A stretch of 19,008 nt of DNA, from NCBI GenBank assembly GCA_949283445.1, contig CASDTD010000239.1, forward strand, positions 1-19,008, in the 5' to 3' direction. This DNA comes from an uncultured Coriobacteriia bacterium. Lineage in GTDB: Bacteria; Actinomycetota; Coriobacteriia; Coriobacteriales; QAMH01. A program made the translations under genes and the position numbers. Each line of letters opens with the position of its first letter. Positions within the stretch are counted from its first letter, which is position 1. The notes under the pieces were generated by a model. The model searched no databases, was not told the origin of the DNA, and was given only the letters and a program-made list of their open reading frames with translations. This document shows, piece after piece, positions 1 through 5,876 of the stretch.

Positions 1-365
1 ATGAGCGTGAAGGTCATGGGCATGACGACGCCCGTGGCCATGGCCTGCATGATGCGGCCGAGCAGCAACACGTAGAAATTGGGAGCGAGCGTGGCCACCA
101 ACGAGCCCACGGCAAACCAGCTGATGCCGATGATGAACAGCCGGCGCGTCGGGAAACGCCCGATGAAAAACGCGTTCAACGGGATGATGATAGCTTCGAC
201 CATGGCATATCCCGAGGTCAGCCATTGGACAGTCGTCGCGTTCACGTTCAGATCGGCCATAATCGACGGCAGCGCCGGCGAAAGCAGCGTCTGGTTCAAA
301 ACGACCAGAAGCGTGCCCGCCATGAGAACGACGATCATCAGTCTTTCTTGTTTGCTCAAACCCAT
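1..365 (-). CDS. MDR-type MFS transporter (DHA2/EmrB-QacA family), N-terminal part, cut by the window edge
   Basis: Reading the minus strand from an ATG at 365 gives about 121 residues beginning MGLSKQERLMIVV. They contain three to four hydrophobic helices. Family motifs visible are VLNQTLLSPALPSIM in helix 1, TVQWLTSGYAMVEAIIIP in helix 2 and LLLGRIMQAMATGVVMP in helix 4. This pattern is typical of the 14-helix proton-driven drug exporters of the DHA2 group; the ASN in helix 1 in place of the usual ASP is common in the MDR subgroup. The protein continues to the left of position 1, so length, C-terminus and substrate are unknown. No other in-frame start codon lies close upstream. A palindrome at 394-409 sits just upstream and could bind a regulator. 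The family assignment is firm; the substrate is not predictable. Confidence 0.88.
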   Translation of the reverse strand, partial: MGLSKQERLMIVVLMAGTLLVVLNQTLLSPALPSIMADLNVNATTVQWLTSGYAMVEAIIIPLNAFFIGRFPTRRLFIIGISWFAVGSLVATLAPNFYVLLLGRIMQAMATGVVMPMTFTL

Positions 366-393
366 ACCGGTACTACGAACACCCCTTACATTT

Positions 394-409
394 TCATATG
401 TTCATGTGA
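394..409. promoter_or_regulatory. Near-perfect palindrome upstream of the MFS exporter (possible operator)
   Basis: The top strand reads TCATATG TT CATGTGA: two 7-bp arms around a 2-bp centre with a single mismatch. It lies about 30-45 bp upstream of the exporter start codon at 365, where a TetR- or MarR-type repressor would block transcription or elongation. No regulator gene is visible next to it, so function is inference. Confidence 0.35.
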
Positions 410-432
410 GAAAAGCGCGCGGCCCACAGGCG

Positions 433-452
433 AAAAACGGCAGCGATGCTGC
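433..452 (-). terminator. Weak hairpin plus U-run between queF and the MFS gene
   Basis: On the minus strand GCAGC ATC GCTGC (440-452) is followed by CG and five T. A 5-bp stem with a 3-nt loop is short for an intrinsic terminator. It could end leftward queF transcripts or attenuate transcripts into the exporter gene. Low confidence. Confidence 0.25.
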
Positions 453-478
453 AGCCCGGGCCGCGAAGGCAGGAGTGT

Positions 479-484
479 ATTCTA
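479..484 (-). promoter_or_regulatory. Candidate -10 element for the MFS exporter
   Basis: The minus strand reads TAGAAT, 5/6 match to the -10 consensus. It would give a leader of about 105 nt before the start at 365, containing the small hairpin and the palindrome. No good -35 is visible. A closer unseen promoter is equally possible. Confidence 0.25.
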
Positions 485-564
485 GCGACCGCGAACAGGC
501 CGCTCTAGCGGTTTTCGGCGAATGTCACGAAGAAGTGACGTACGGGTGAGTTGGGAGGGCGAGG

Positions 565-1059
565 CTAGCGGGCGCCGTCGCCGGAATCGAGGTCGGACAG
601 CTGGGCGAACATGCGCTCGCGCGCCATCTGCTCGTAGCCGCTTTTCTCCTTGGCGTAATTGGCGAACGGATAGATGGAAATGCCGCCGCGCGGGTAGAAC
701 ATGCCCCGTACCTCGAGGTATTTCGGCTCCATGAGCGTCACGAGGTCGTCGCGGATGATATTGACCACGTCCTCGTGGAAATCGCCGTGGTTGCGGAAGC
801 TGAACAGGTAGAGCTTGAGGCTTTTGCTCTCGACCATCTTCACGTCGGGAACGTAGTTGATATAGAGCGTCGCGAAATCCGGCTGCCCAGTGATCGGGCA
901 CAGCGTGGTGAACTCGGGACAGCGGAAGGTGACCATGTAATCATGGTCTTGATGCTTGTTGTCGAAAGTCTCGAGCAGTTCGGGAGCGTAATCGGTCGGG
1001 TACTGGACGCGCTGGTTGCCCAAAAGCGTCAGATCGTCGTTTTCGCGTGCGTCTTGCAC
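565..1059 (-). CDS. queF: NADPH-dependent 7-cyano-7-deazaguanine reductase (QueF, type I)
   Basis: This cytoplasmic enzyme reduces the nitrile of preQ0 to the aminomethyl group of preQ1, a late step of queuosine tRNA modification. The 164-residue protein has the short (unimodular, Bacillus-like) length. Visible signatures are [19 protein letters not shown], with the nucleophile Cys54 and Asp61, and the QueF motif [21 protein letters not shown] near 77-97, with Glu96 for substrate binding. These positions match the known Bacillus subtilis Cys55/Asp62/Glu97. The start codon is GTG at 1059 with a purine-rich GAAAGGGG about 9 nt upstream. No other queuosine gene and no recognisable preQ1 riboswitch is present nearby, so preQ0 synthesis must be encoded elsewhere or the precursor salvaged. 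Same strand as the MFS gene but 199 bp apart, so probably not cotranscribed with it. Confidence 0.96.
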   Translation of the reverse strand: MQDARENDDLTLLGNQRVQYPTDYAPELLETFDNKHQDHDYMVTFRCPEFTTLCPITGQPDFATLYINYVPDVKMVESKSLKLYLFSFRNHGDFHEDVVNIIRDDLVTLMEPKYLEVRGMFYPRGGISIYPFANYAKEKSGYEQMARERMFAQLSDLDSGDGAR

Positions 1060-1110
1060 TGTTATGCCCCTTTCGCCGTCTTTTCGGTGGTGAGTCCGTT
1101 GCGACGTGCA

Positions 1111-1116
1111 AGCATA
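1111..1116 (-). promoter_or_regulatory. Candidate extended -10 for queF
   Basis: The minus strand reads TGCTATGCT, an extended -10 (TGn plus TATGCT). It lies about 50 bp upstream of the GTG start at 1059. TTGTCG occurs 20 bp further up, too far for a good -35. Confidence 0.3.
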
Positions 1117-1204
1117 GCACAGCTGCCGTACGCCGGCGACAACGGGAATGCCCCATCTACGGAGCGTTCACCGACTACCCGTCAAGCACGCTGCCCCGAT
1201 TCGG

Positions 1205-1210
1205 TACAAT
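1205..1210 (+). promoter_or_regulatory. Candidate -10 for the McrB-N-like gene
   Basis: TACAAT followed by G lies 45 bp before the chosen GTG start. Transcription would begin near 1217, which makes the 5' extension of the reading frame left of this point untranslated. No clear -35. Confidence 0.45.
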
Positions 1211-1240
1211 GCGTACGCGTGAACGCAGATTCGACGCGAA

Positions 1241-1246
1241 AGAAGG
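1241..1246 (+). promoter_or_regulatory. Ribosome binding site deciding the GTG start at 1255
   Basis: AGAAGG lies 8 nt before GTG 1255. The other in-frame candidates, GTG 1219 and ATG 1279, lack a comparable site, and GTG 1219 would sit at the predicted transcript start. Confidence 0.6.
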
Positions 1247-1254
1247 CAAGGGCC

Positions 1255-2274
1255 GTGACCGATACGCACTTCACCTGGATGGAAAGCTACAAGGCGATTG
1301 CCGACGCGCTGCTGGCGCGCAAGAACCGGCGCGATGGGCTGCAGAAACTCTACGTCGAGCTCACCGGGCTCGACGACCGCGTGATGATAGACCCCTTCAC
1401 CCTGTTCACGACCTTCAACCGCGGCATAATCGACTTCGACCGCAAGAACCTCATCAAGACCGTCATGGAGCGGCTCGACGTCGACGCCCCTCTGCCCGAA
1501 GACTTCACCGGCATTCCCACGGCCAACCACGCCCTGTGGCAGTACTTCGACAACACCGAAGAGGCGGCAGAAGACTGCTGGCAGCTGTTCGAAGCCGCCC
1601 TGGAATTCGCCGACGCCGAACAGCACGACGAGGCGCTCGTCCGCAGGTTCTGCGAGTATTTCGACAAGGTGCACGCCCAGGAGAACATCACGAAGGCGCG
1701 GCTCACGCGCACGCTGTACTGGATGCGCCCCGAAACATACCTGCCCTTCGGCGAGAAAACGCGCGATTACGTGCACAGCCGTTACGGCCTGAGCACGCCC
1801 ATCAGGATGCGCGCAGCCCAGTACCTGCGCACCTTGCAGGAGATGGACGTCGTGTGCGACCGTCCATTTTACGAAGTGGCGGCCCGCGCCTACCGTGCCG
1901 CAGACGATTCCTGGTGGCCCTATCCAATCGACTACGACCCGGACATGAGCATCCGCCAGTGGATGGAGCTGCTCGCCGACGAAGAGCTCACCAGCGACGA
2001 GGTCATCAAAGCCCTGCGCAAGATCGTCGAGCTGGGCGGGGATGCCACCACCGACGAGCTGGCAGAAGAGCGCGGGCATGACCGCGACTATTACGCGACG
2101 CTGCTGCGCGGCTATTCCCGTAGCGCCGCCCAGAAAATGGGGCGTGAGGGCTATCGGGGCTCGTGGTGGCCATTCGTGTTCGTGGGCAAGAACGCCGGCG
2201 AAGACCGCCGCGGCGACTACATCTGGCGCCTGCGTCCGGAAATCATCGACGCGCTCGGCGCGCTGAGCCGCTAG
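1255..2274 (+). CDS. Stand-alone protein resembling the N-terminal modules of McrB-type restriction GTPases
   Basis: The 339-residue protein starts VTDTHFTWMESYKAIADALL. Its first about 200 residues carry a pattern I recognise from the region in front of the AAA+ domain of many McrB-like proteins: TW..YK.IAD.LL, then IDPFTLFTTFNRGI, DFTGIP, CWQLFEAALEFA, FCEYFDKV and LTRTLYWMRPETYLPFGEKTR. The last about 120 residues (from DDSWWPYPIDYDP) match the second module of those proteins: a WMELL helix, a segment GGDATTDELAEERGHDRDYY resembling a helix-turn-helix, and a WWPFVFVGK...YIWRLRPEI end. No Walker A/B, no GTPase motif, no membrane segment or signal peptide is present, and no mcrC or methyltransferase gene is adjacent. 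It stands alone, divergent from queF. It may bind modified DNA or be a detached specificity subunit; that is inference. The frame is intact and codon use matches its neighbours, so it is not an obvious decaying gene. Confidence 0.85.
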   Translation: MTDTHFTWMESYKAIADALLARKNRRDGLQKLYVELTGLDDRVMIDPFTLFTTFNRGIIDFDRKNLIKTVMERLDVDAPLPEDFTGIPTANHALWQYFDNTEEAAEDCWQLFEAALEFADAEQHDEALVRRFCEYFDKVHAQENITKARLTRTLYWMRPETYLPFGEKTRDYVHSRYGLSTPIRMRAAQYLRTLQEMDVVCDRPFYEVAARAYRAADDSWWPYPIDYDPDMSIRQWMELLADEELTSDEVIKALRKIVELGGDATTDELAEERGHDRDYYATLLRGYSRSAAQKMGREGYRGSWWPFVFVGKNAGEDRRGDYIWRLRPEIIDALGALSR

Positions 2275-2283
2275 GCCACGTGC

Positions 2284-2306
2284 GGCACCCTGGCATACGG
2301 GGTGCC
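2284..2306. terminator. Hairpin between convergent genes
   Basis: GGCACCC (2284-2290) pairs with GGGTGCC (2300-2306) around a 9-nt loop, 10 nt after the stop codon at 2274. It lacks a T-run, so it is a weak intrinsic terminator candidate between two converging genes. Confidence 0.35.
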
Positions 2307-2329
2307 TATCAAGTTCAGGAGCTTTTGTC

Positions 2330-3313
2330 CTACGTTGCAGCCGACGACCCCGGCGCTGCACCCTGATCGCTGCCGGTGTCCGCCCCCGCAGAGGGGTCGC
2401 TCGGCTTCTGCGCGCCTCTGTCGCCCGTGGTGCCCGAAGCGCTGCCGTCCCCGCCTGCCGGGTTGCCGTCTTCTCCAGAGGAGCCCGGCACGCCTGCGCC
2501 GTTTCCGTCCCCGTCATCTGCGGGGCTCTGCACTGCGGGCACGCCGGTCCCGTTTTCGGCGGCGTCATTGCCTGAAGCAGCAGCACCGTCCGCGTTCATG
2601 CCGTCTGCAGCATCTCCTTGTGTTCCGGCAGCCGATGTGCTCGCGTCATCTGCCGCAGGCTCCTCGTGCTGCACGACGATGATTGGCTGCGTTTTGTAGC
2701 CGATGCCGTTTCCCGCCGTCACCACGTTGACCACGAACGCCGATGCCGCCACCGCCACGATAGACGCAACGACGGAGACAATGATGACGTTGCGTTTCAT
2801 GCGTGCCGCATGCCGCTGCGCCCGCCTGTCTTCCAGGCGTGGCATGACGATGGTCGTGCCCGTTTCCGCACGTTCGGCATCAGCTGCCTCTCTCATCACC
2901 TGTGCATCATGCGAGTCGGAAAAACGCAAGCGCGGGTCAGTCAGCTCCGCGCTCGTTTCTGCAGCAGGGGAAGACGCACCGCCAGCACTGTCAGCACCGA
3001 TGCCCCGGTCTTCGACGCGCCGCATCAGCACGGTTCCGTTCGGCCCCACGGTATCGGACGTAGCGATGTCCTTTACCTTGTCGACGCCCTTCTGCACGAA
3101 TTTCTTGTACAGCTGCGAAGACACGGTCGAGACCACCGAGCCCACGGCTACGCCGATGACAGAGCCGGTGATGCCGATTTGCGAGGAAAGGAGCATAGAG
3201 GTCACGGCGGCCAACGCGCCGGCGACGACCTGCGCCATGGAAAGCCCCTCGAACAAGCCTCCCGCTTTCTGCTTTTCTTGTCCTGCGCTCTTGTCGGCTG
3301 CCGCTTGACTCAA
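2330..3313 (-). CDS. Two-helix membrane protein with acidic Ala/Gly/Asp/Ser-rich tail, function unknown
   Basis: About 327 residues. After a short polar N-terminus, residues about 26-65 form a long Gly/Ala/Val/Ser-rich hydrophobic stretch (MAQVVAGALAAVTSMLL, then GSVIGVAVGSVVSTVSS) that can make one or two small-residue-packed helices. A polar, probably cytoplasmic linker of about 110 residues follows. A second helix lies at about 175-198 (NVIIVSVVASIVAVAA). Residues about 218-327 are low complexity: Ala, Gly, Asp, Ser, Asn and Pro with almost no basic residues, probably disordered and extracytoplasmic. I recall similar hypothetical proteins in Coriobacteriia but no function. I chose the TTG at 3313. 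The 31 codons upstream to GTG 3406 have lower GC3 (about 60%) and three AGG codons, unlike the gene body, but a TATGAC box at 3435-3440 leaves the longer form possible. ATG 3238 has a good GAGGGG site but would remove a conserved-looking LFEGLS segment. Confidence 0.78.
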   Translation of the reverse strand: MSQAAADKSAGQEKQKAGGLFEGLSMAQVVAGALAAVTSMLLSSQIGITGSVIGVAVGSVVSTVSSQLYKKFVQKGVDKVKDIATSDTVGPNGTVLMRRVEDRGIGADSAGGASSPAAETSAELTDPRLRFSDSHDAQVMREAADAERAETGTTIVMPRLEDRRAQRHAARMKRNVIIVSVVASIVAVAASAFVVNVVTAGNGIGYKTQPIIVVQHEEPAADDASTSAAGTQGDAADGMNADGAAASGNDAAENGTGVPAVQSPADDGDGNGAGVPGSSGEDGNPAGGDGSASGTTGDRGAQKPSDPSAGADTGSDQGAAPGSSAAT

Positions 3314-3655
3314 GATGAACCACGCCCTCGCTTTCGTTTCCGGTTGAAGATGGTTCAGCCTAGACCTTTCGGGTTTCGGGTACCAAGAGGGCGCACGACT
3401 TTTCACGCGCTCTTCAAATAGCCGTCACGAAAGCGTCATATCAAGCCGGCGTGCAAGAAAACGGCTGCGTCTGTCTTTCAGAAAGCGCAGGCAGGTGAAA
3501 GGGCGACGTTTTCAGGCGTCAAAAGCAGCAGGCAGGTGATTCGCCGACATTTCAGGGCAGATATACGGCCGCCTTTGTCGCCAAACCACACATCTGTGAT
3601 TTGACGACGCACGCGCTGACGAGGCTCGTACGCTTGGCGCAAGCTATGCGAAACG
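3314..3655. other. 342-bp gap without a convincing gene
   Basis: Between the membrane protein and the amidotransferase-like gene, both on the minus strand, I find no credible coding frame. It holds a diverged 41-bp direct repeat (3487-3555), a small palindrome GCTTGGCGCAAGC at 3632-3644 just after the upstream gene's stop, CTTTCAGAAAG at 3474-3484, and a possible minus-strand -10 TATGAC at 3435-3440. No T-run terminator is apparent. Confidence 0.5.
3487..3555. repeat. Imperfect direct repeat, two copies 41 bp apart
   Basis: GCAGGCAGGTGA occurs at 3487-3498 and 3528-3539. Each copy is followed by a similar tail, GGGCGACGTTTTCAG in the first and CGCCGACATTTCAG in the second, so the similarity covers about 28 bp per copy. 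Only two copies are present, in a noncoding gap. Confidence 0.55.
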
Positions 3656-4783
3656 TCACAGCGAATAGGTCTTCTTGATGGCGTGCAGCAGGGCGAGGCC
3701 ATGCTGGGGACCGCGTTGCTGCATGTTCTCGATGTGGTAGCCCTCGTGCCCGTCGAGCCGGCCGCTCTCGCGTGCACTGGCCGCCTCGCGCACCAAGCGG
3801 GAGAAGAGGTTGCCCATGTGCTTTTCGCCCAAGAAGAACTCGGGATGCCACTGAACGCCCAGCATGAACGTACGGTCGACGGCCTCGATGGCCTCGACCA
3901 GACCGTCGGAAGCATAGGCGACGGGCTTGAACCCCTCCCCGACTTTCTTGACAGCCTGATGATGAAAGGAGTTCGCGGCGGAAGAATCTGCCTGCAGCAC
4001 CTCGTGCAGCTTCGAGCCGCGCTCGACGTCGATGTAATGCGACACCTCCGTCGGCTCCTCGGTCTGCCAGTGGACGAGCGGCTTGCCCGTGAGGCCGTCG
4101 ACGCCGTCGAATTCTGATTCGAGGTCGAGGTAGAGCGTCCCGCCGAAGTAGACATTCATGGTCTGCATGCCGCGGCAGGTGCCGAGCAGAGGCACGTCGA
4201 AGGTATATGCGTAATCGAGAATGGCCGTCTCCACCATGTCGCGCATGGGCGTGATTTCGGACAGCTTGTCATAGCCAGCATCGGCCGCCGATGCGCCGTA
4301 CCGTCCCGGGTCGACATCCTGGCCACCCGTGAGGACGAACCCGTCGACGATGGGAAACAGCCGCTCGTAGACGCGCTTGTCGTAGGCGAGCGGCATGATG
4401 AGCGGCACGCCACCGGACAGCACGATGGAATTGATGTAGTAATCGTTAACGCGGAAAATGTGCTCTTCGGGTGCCTGCGTGGGAACAATGCCGATGATGG
4501 GCGACGAAGACGAGCCGCACACCCCCGCCGCTGCCGCCTCGATCTGCCCTTTGCCGCAGATGTCATCTGCACTCGCGTCGATAGCGTCTTTCGGGCAGAT
4601 GTCTTCGGCCGCACGGTCGATGGCATCGCGCGGGCACACCTCCGCAGCGTCGCGGTCGATGGCATCGCGTGGGCAGACGTCTTGGAGGCTCTCGTCAATC
4701 GCGTCACGTGGGCACACGTCGTCGATGCCCTGGCTGATGCACATTCTGTCTTCCTGCGGTCGATCGTTCATGAACTGCTCCAT
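3656..4783 (-). CDS. Class I glutamine-amidotransferase-like hydrolase (PuuD/peptidase C26 family) with an N-terminal cysteine-repeat domain
   Basis: 375 residues from ATG 4783. Residues about 95-330 are a gamma-glutamyl-GABA hydrolase-like domain: PIIGIVPTQ start, FVLTGGQDVDPGRYG oxyanion-side loop, nucleophile Cys203 in LLGTCRGMQTMNV, HHQAVK near 274-279, and His313/Glu315 in GVQWHPE. The Cys-His-Glu triad is intact, so an active gamma-glutamyl amide hydrolase is expected; the natural substrate is not determinable. Residues 15-90 are an extra domain of tandem units CPRDAIDxxxxDV, with cysteines at 24, 37, 50, 63, 76 and 89, exactly 13 apart, plus Cys15 in a shorter first unit. Ordinary PuuD proteins are about 250 residues and lack this. 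A -10-like TATAGT at 4814-4819 excludes the longer frame to 4882. ATG 4744, with AGGA 7 nt upstream, is an alternative start that would keep the whole repeat. cysK ends 135 bp upstream on the same strand. Confidence 0.9.
   Translation of the reverse strand: MEQFMNDRPQEDRMCISQGIDDVCPRDAIDESLQDVCPRDAIDRDAAEVCPRDAIDRAAEDICPKDAIDASADDICGKGQIEAAAAGVCGSSSSPIIGIVPTQAPEEHIFRVNDYYINSIVLSGGVPLIMPLAYDKRVYERLFPIVDGFVLTGGQDVDPGRYGASAADAGYDKLSEITPMRDMVETAILDYAYTFDVPLLGTCRGMQTMNVYFGGTLYLDLESEFDGVDGLTGKPLVHWQTEEPTEVSHYIDVERGSKLHEVLQADSSAANSFHHQAVKKVGEGFKPVAYASDGLVEAIEAVDRTFMLGVQWHPEFFLGEKHMGNLFSRLVREAASARESGRLDGHEGYHIENMQQRGPQHGLALLHAIKKTYSL
4514..4741 (-). repeat. Coding tandem repeat: 39-bp units encoding CPRDAID-type 13-mers
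   Basis: Units read CISQGID, CPRDAID, CPRDAID, CPRDAID, CPKDAID, CGKGQIE, then a final CG. Except for the shorter first spacing (9 residues), each unit is exactly 39 bp. The four central units differ at silent positions (CCA/CCG, GAC/GAT, GCG/GCC/GCT, ATT/ATC) while keeping the core amino acids, apart from one Arg-to-Lys change. That points to selection on the protein rather than a fresh slippage product. Confidence 0.9.
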
Positions 4784-4813
4784 CTTGCACCTGCGTGAAC
4801 TTGCAACAGTGCC

Positions 4814-4819
4814 ACTATA
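4814..4819 (-). promoter_or_regulatory. Candidate -10 for the cysteine-repeat hydrolase
   Basis: Minus strand TATAGT followed by GG, with a predicted start near 4807 and a leader of about 24 nt to ATG 4783. It suggests separate transcription from cysK. No clear -35. Confidence 0.45.
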
Positions 4820-4918
4820 CCATGCGAAAACGCGCCCCTCTGTCCGGCGTGCGCCCTGAAAGACAGGCACGTGCTCTACCACCCACCGCAGTGGCGCTGC
4901 AAATGCGACGTACAGTCC

Positions 4919-5848
4919 CTACTCGAATAGCCCCGTCGAGAGATAGCGCTCGCCCGTATCGGGCAACAGCGTGACGATGGTCTTGCCGGCGAATTCGGGG
5001 CGCTTTGCCAGCTGCACGGCACCCCACACGGCCGCACCGGAGGAAATACCGACGAGCAGCCCTTCCAGACGCGCGACCTTGCGCGCATATTCGTATGCGG
5101 CGTCATCAGGGCAGTCGAGCACCTCATCGTAGACCTGCGTGTCGAGCACTTCGGGGACGAAGTTCGCGGAAATGCCCTGAATCTTGTGGGGGCCGGCCTG
5201 CCCGCCGGACAGAAGCGGCGAGCCGGATGCCTCGACGACAGCGATACGCACGTCCGAGTTCTTCTCCCGCAGGTACGAGCCGACGCCGGTGATGGTGCCG
5301 CCCGTGCCCGCGCAGGCCACGAACGCGTCAACCGCGCCGTCGGCGTCTTCCCAGATTTCCGGACCAGTCGTTGCCACGTGCGCGGCGGGGTTTGCGGGGT
5401 TGACGAACTGCCCTGCCACGATGCTGTTGGGCGTGGCAGCGTGCAGCTGCTCGGCTTTCTCGACGGCGCCGGCCATGCCCTGCGCGCCCGGCGTGAGCAC
5501 CACTTCGGCACCGTAGGCCTTGCACAGCAGCTGCCGTTCCACCGACATGGTGTCCGGCATGACGATGATAGCGCGATACCCGCGTGCAGCGCAGCATGCG
5601 GCAAGACCCACGCCCGTGTTGCCGCTTGTCGGCTCGATGACAGTTGCGCCGGCAGAGATGGCCCCGCGCGCCTCGGCGTCGTCGAGCATGGCCTTCGCGA
5701 CGCGGTCTTTCACCGAACCGGCTGGGTTGAACGACTCGACCTTGGCCAGAACGCGCGCGGCAAGCCCTTCCTTTTCCTCGATATGGACGAGCTCGAGCAG
5801 GGGCGTCGCCCCAATGAGCTCGTCGATGCTGCGGTACACCTTACTCAT
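4919..5848 (-). CDS. cysK: Cysteine synthase (O-acetylserine sulfhydrylase, PLP-dependent)
   Basis: Makes L-cysteine from O-acetylserine and sulfide in the cytoplasm. The 309-residue protein has the usual CysK length and order: IGATPLLEL near the start, the PLP-binding Lys47 in NPAGSVKDRV, the substrate loop TSGNTG at 74-79, the phosphate-binding GTGGTITGVG in the middle, GIQGI-like HKIQGISANFVP, GISSGAA, and a C-terminal LLPDTGERYLSTGLF. The frame is open upstream to 5926, but ATG 5848 fits the family start (MSKVYRSIDELIG) and has GGAGG at 5858-5862, 9 nt away. The Bcr/CflA transporter ends 28 bp upstream on the same strand, so the two are very probably cotranscribed. A cystathionine-beta-synthase-like activity cannot be excluded, but there is no regulatory CBS domain. 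Confidence 0.95.
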   Translation of the reverse strand: MSKVYRSIDELIGATPLLELVHIEEKEGLAARVLAKVESFNPAGSVKDRVAKAMLDDAEARGAISAGATVIEPTSGNTGVGLAACCAARGYRAIIVMPDTMSVERQLLCKAYGAEVVLTPGAQGMAGAVEKAEQLHAATPNSIVAGQFVNPANPAAHVATTGPEIWEDADGAVDAFVACAGTGGTITGVGSYLREKNSDVRIAVVEASGSPLLSGGQAGPHKIQGISANFVPEVLDTQVYDEVLDCPDDAAYEYARKVARLEGLLVGISSGAAVWGAVQLAKRPEFAGKTIVTLLPDTGERYLSTGLFE

Positions 5849-5876
5849 GAACATTCGCCTCCGAAACAAGCCGTCT

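Noticed and set aside
775..1254. Upstream extension of the McrB-N-like reading frame across queF
   Set aside because: It runs antisense through queF, has no family resemblance and lies upstream of the -10 box at 1205 and the ribosome site at 1241.
1060..1254. preQ1 riboswitch upstream of queF
   Set aside because: No convincing aptamer (hairpin with A-rich tail pseudoknot) could be recognised in the leader.
3487..3568. Start of a CRISPR array
   Set aside because: Only two diverged copies, spacer about 12 bp, and no cas genes.
4784..4882. N-terminal extension of the cysteine-repeat hydrolase to 4882
   Set aside because: It would start upstream of the predicted -10 at 4814-4819 and has no ribosome site; residues are not family-like.
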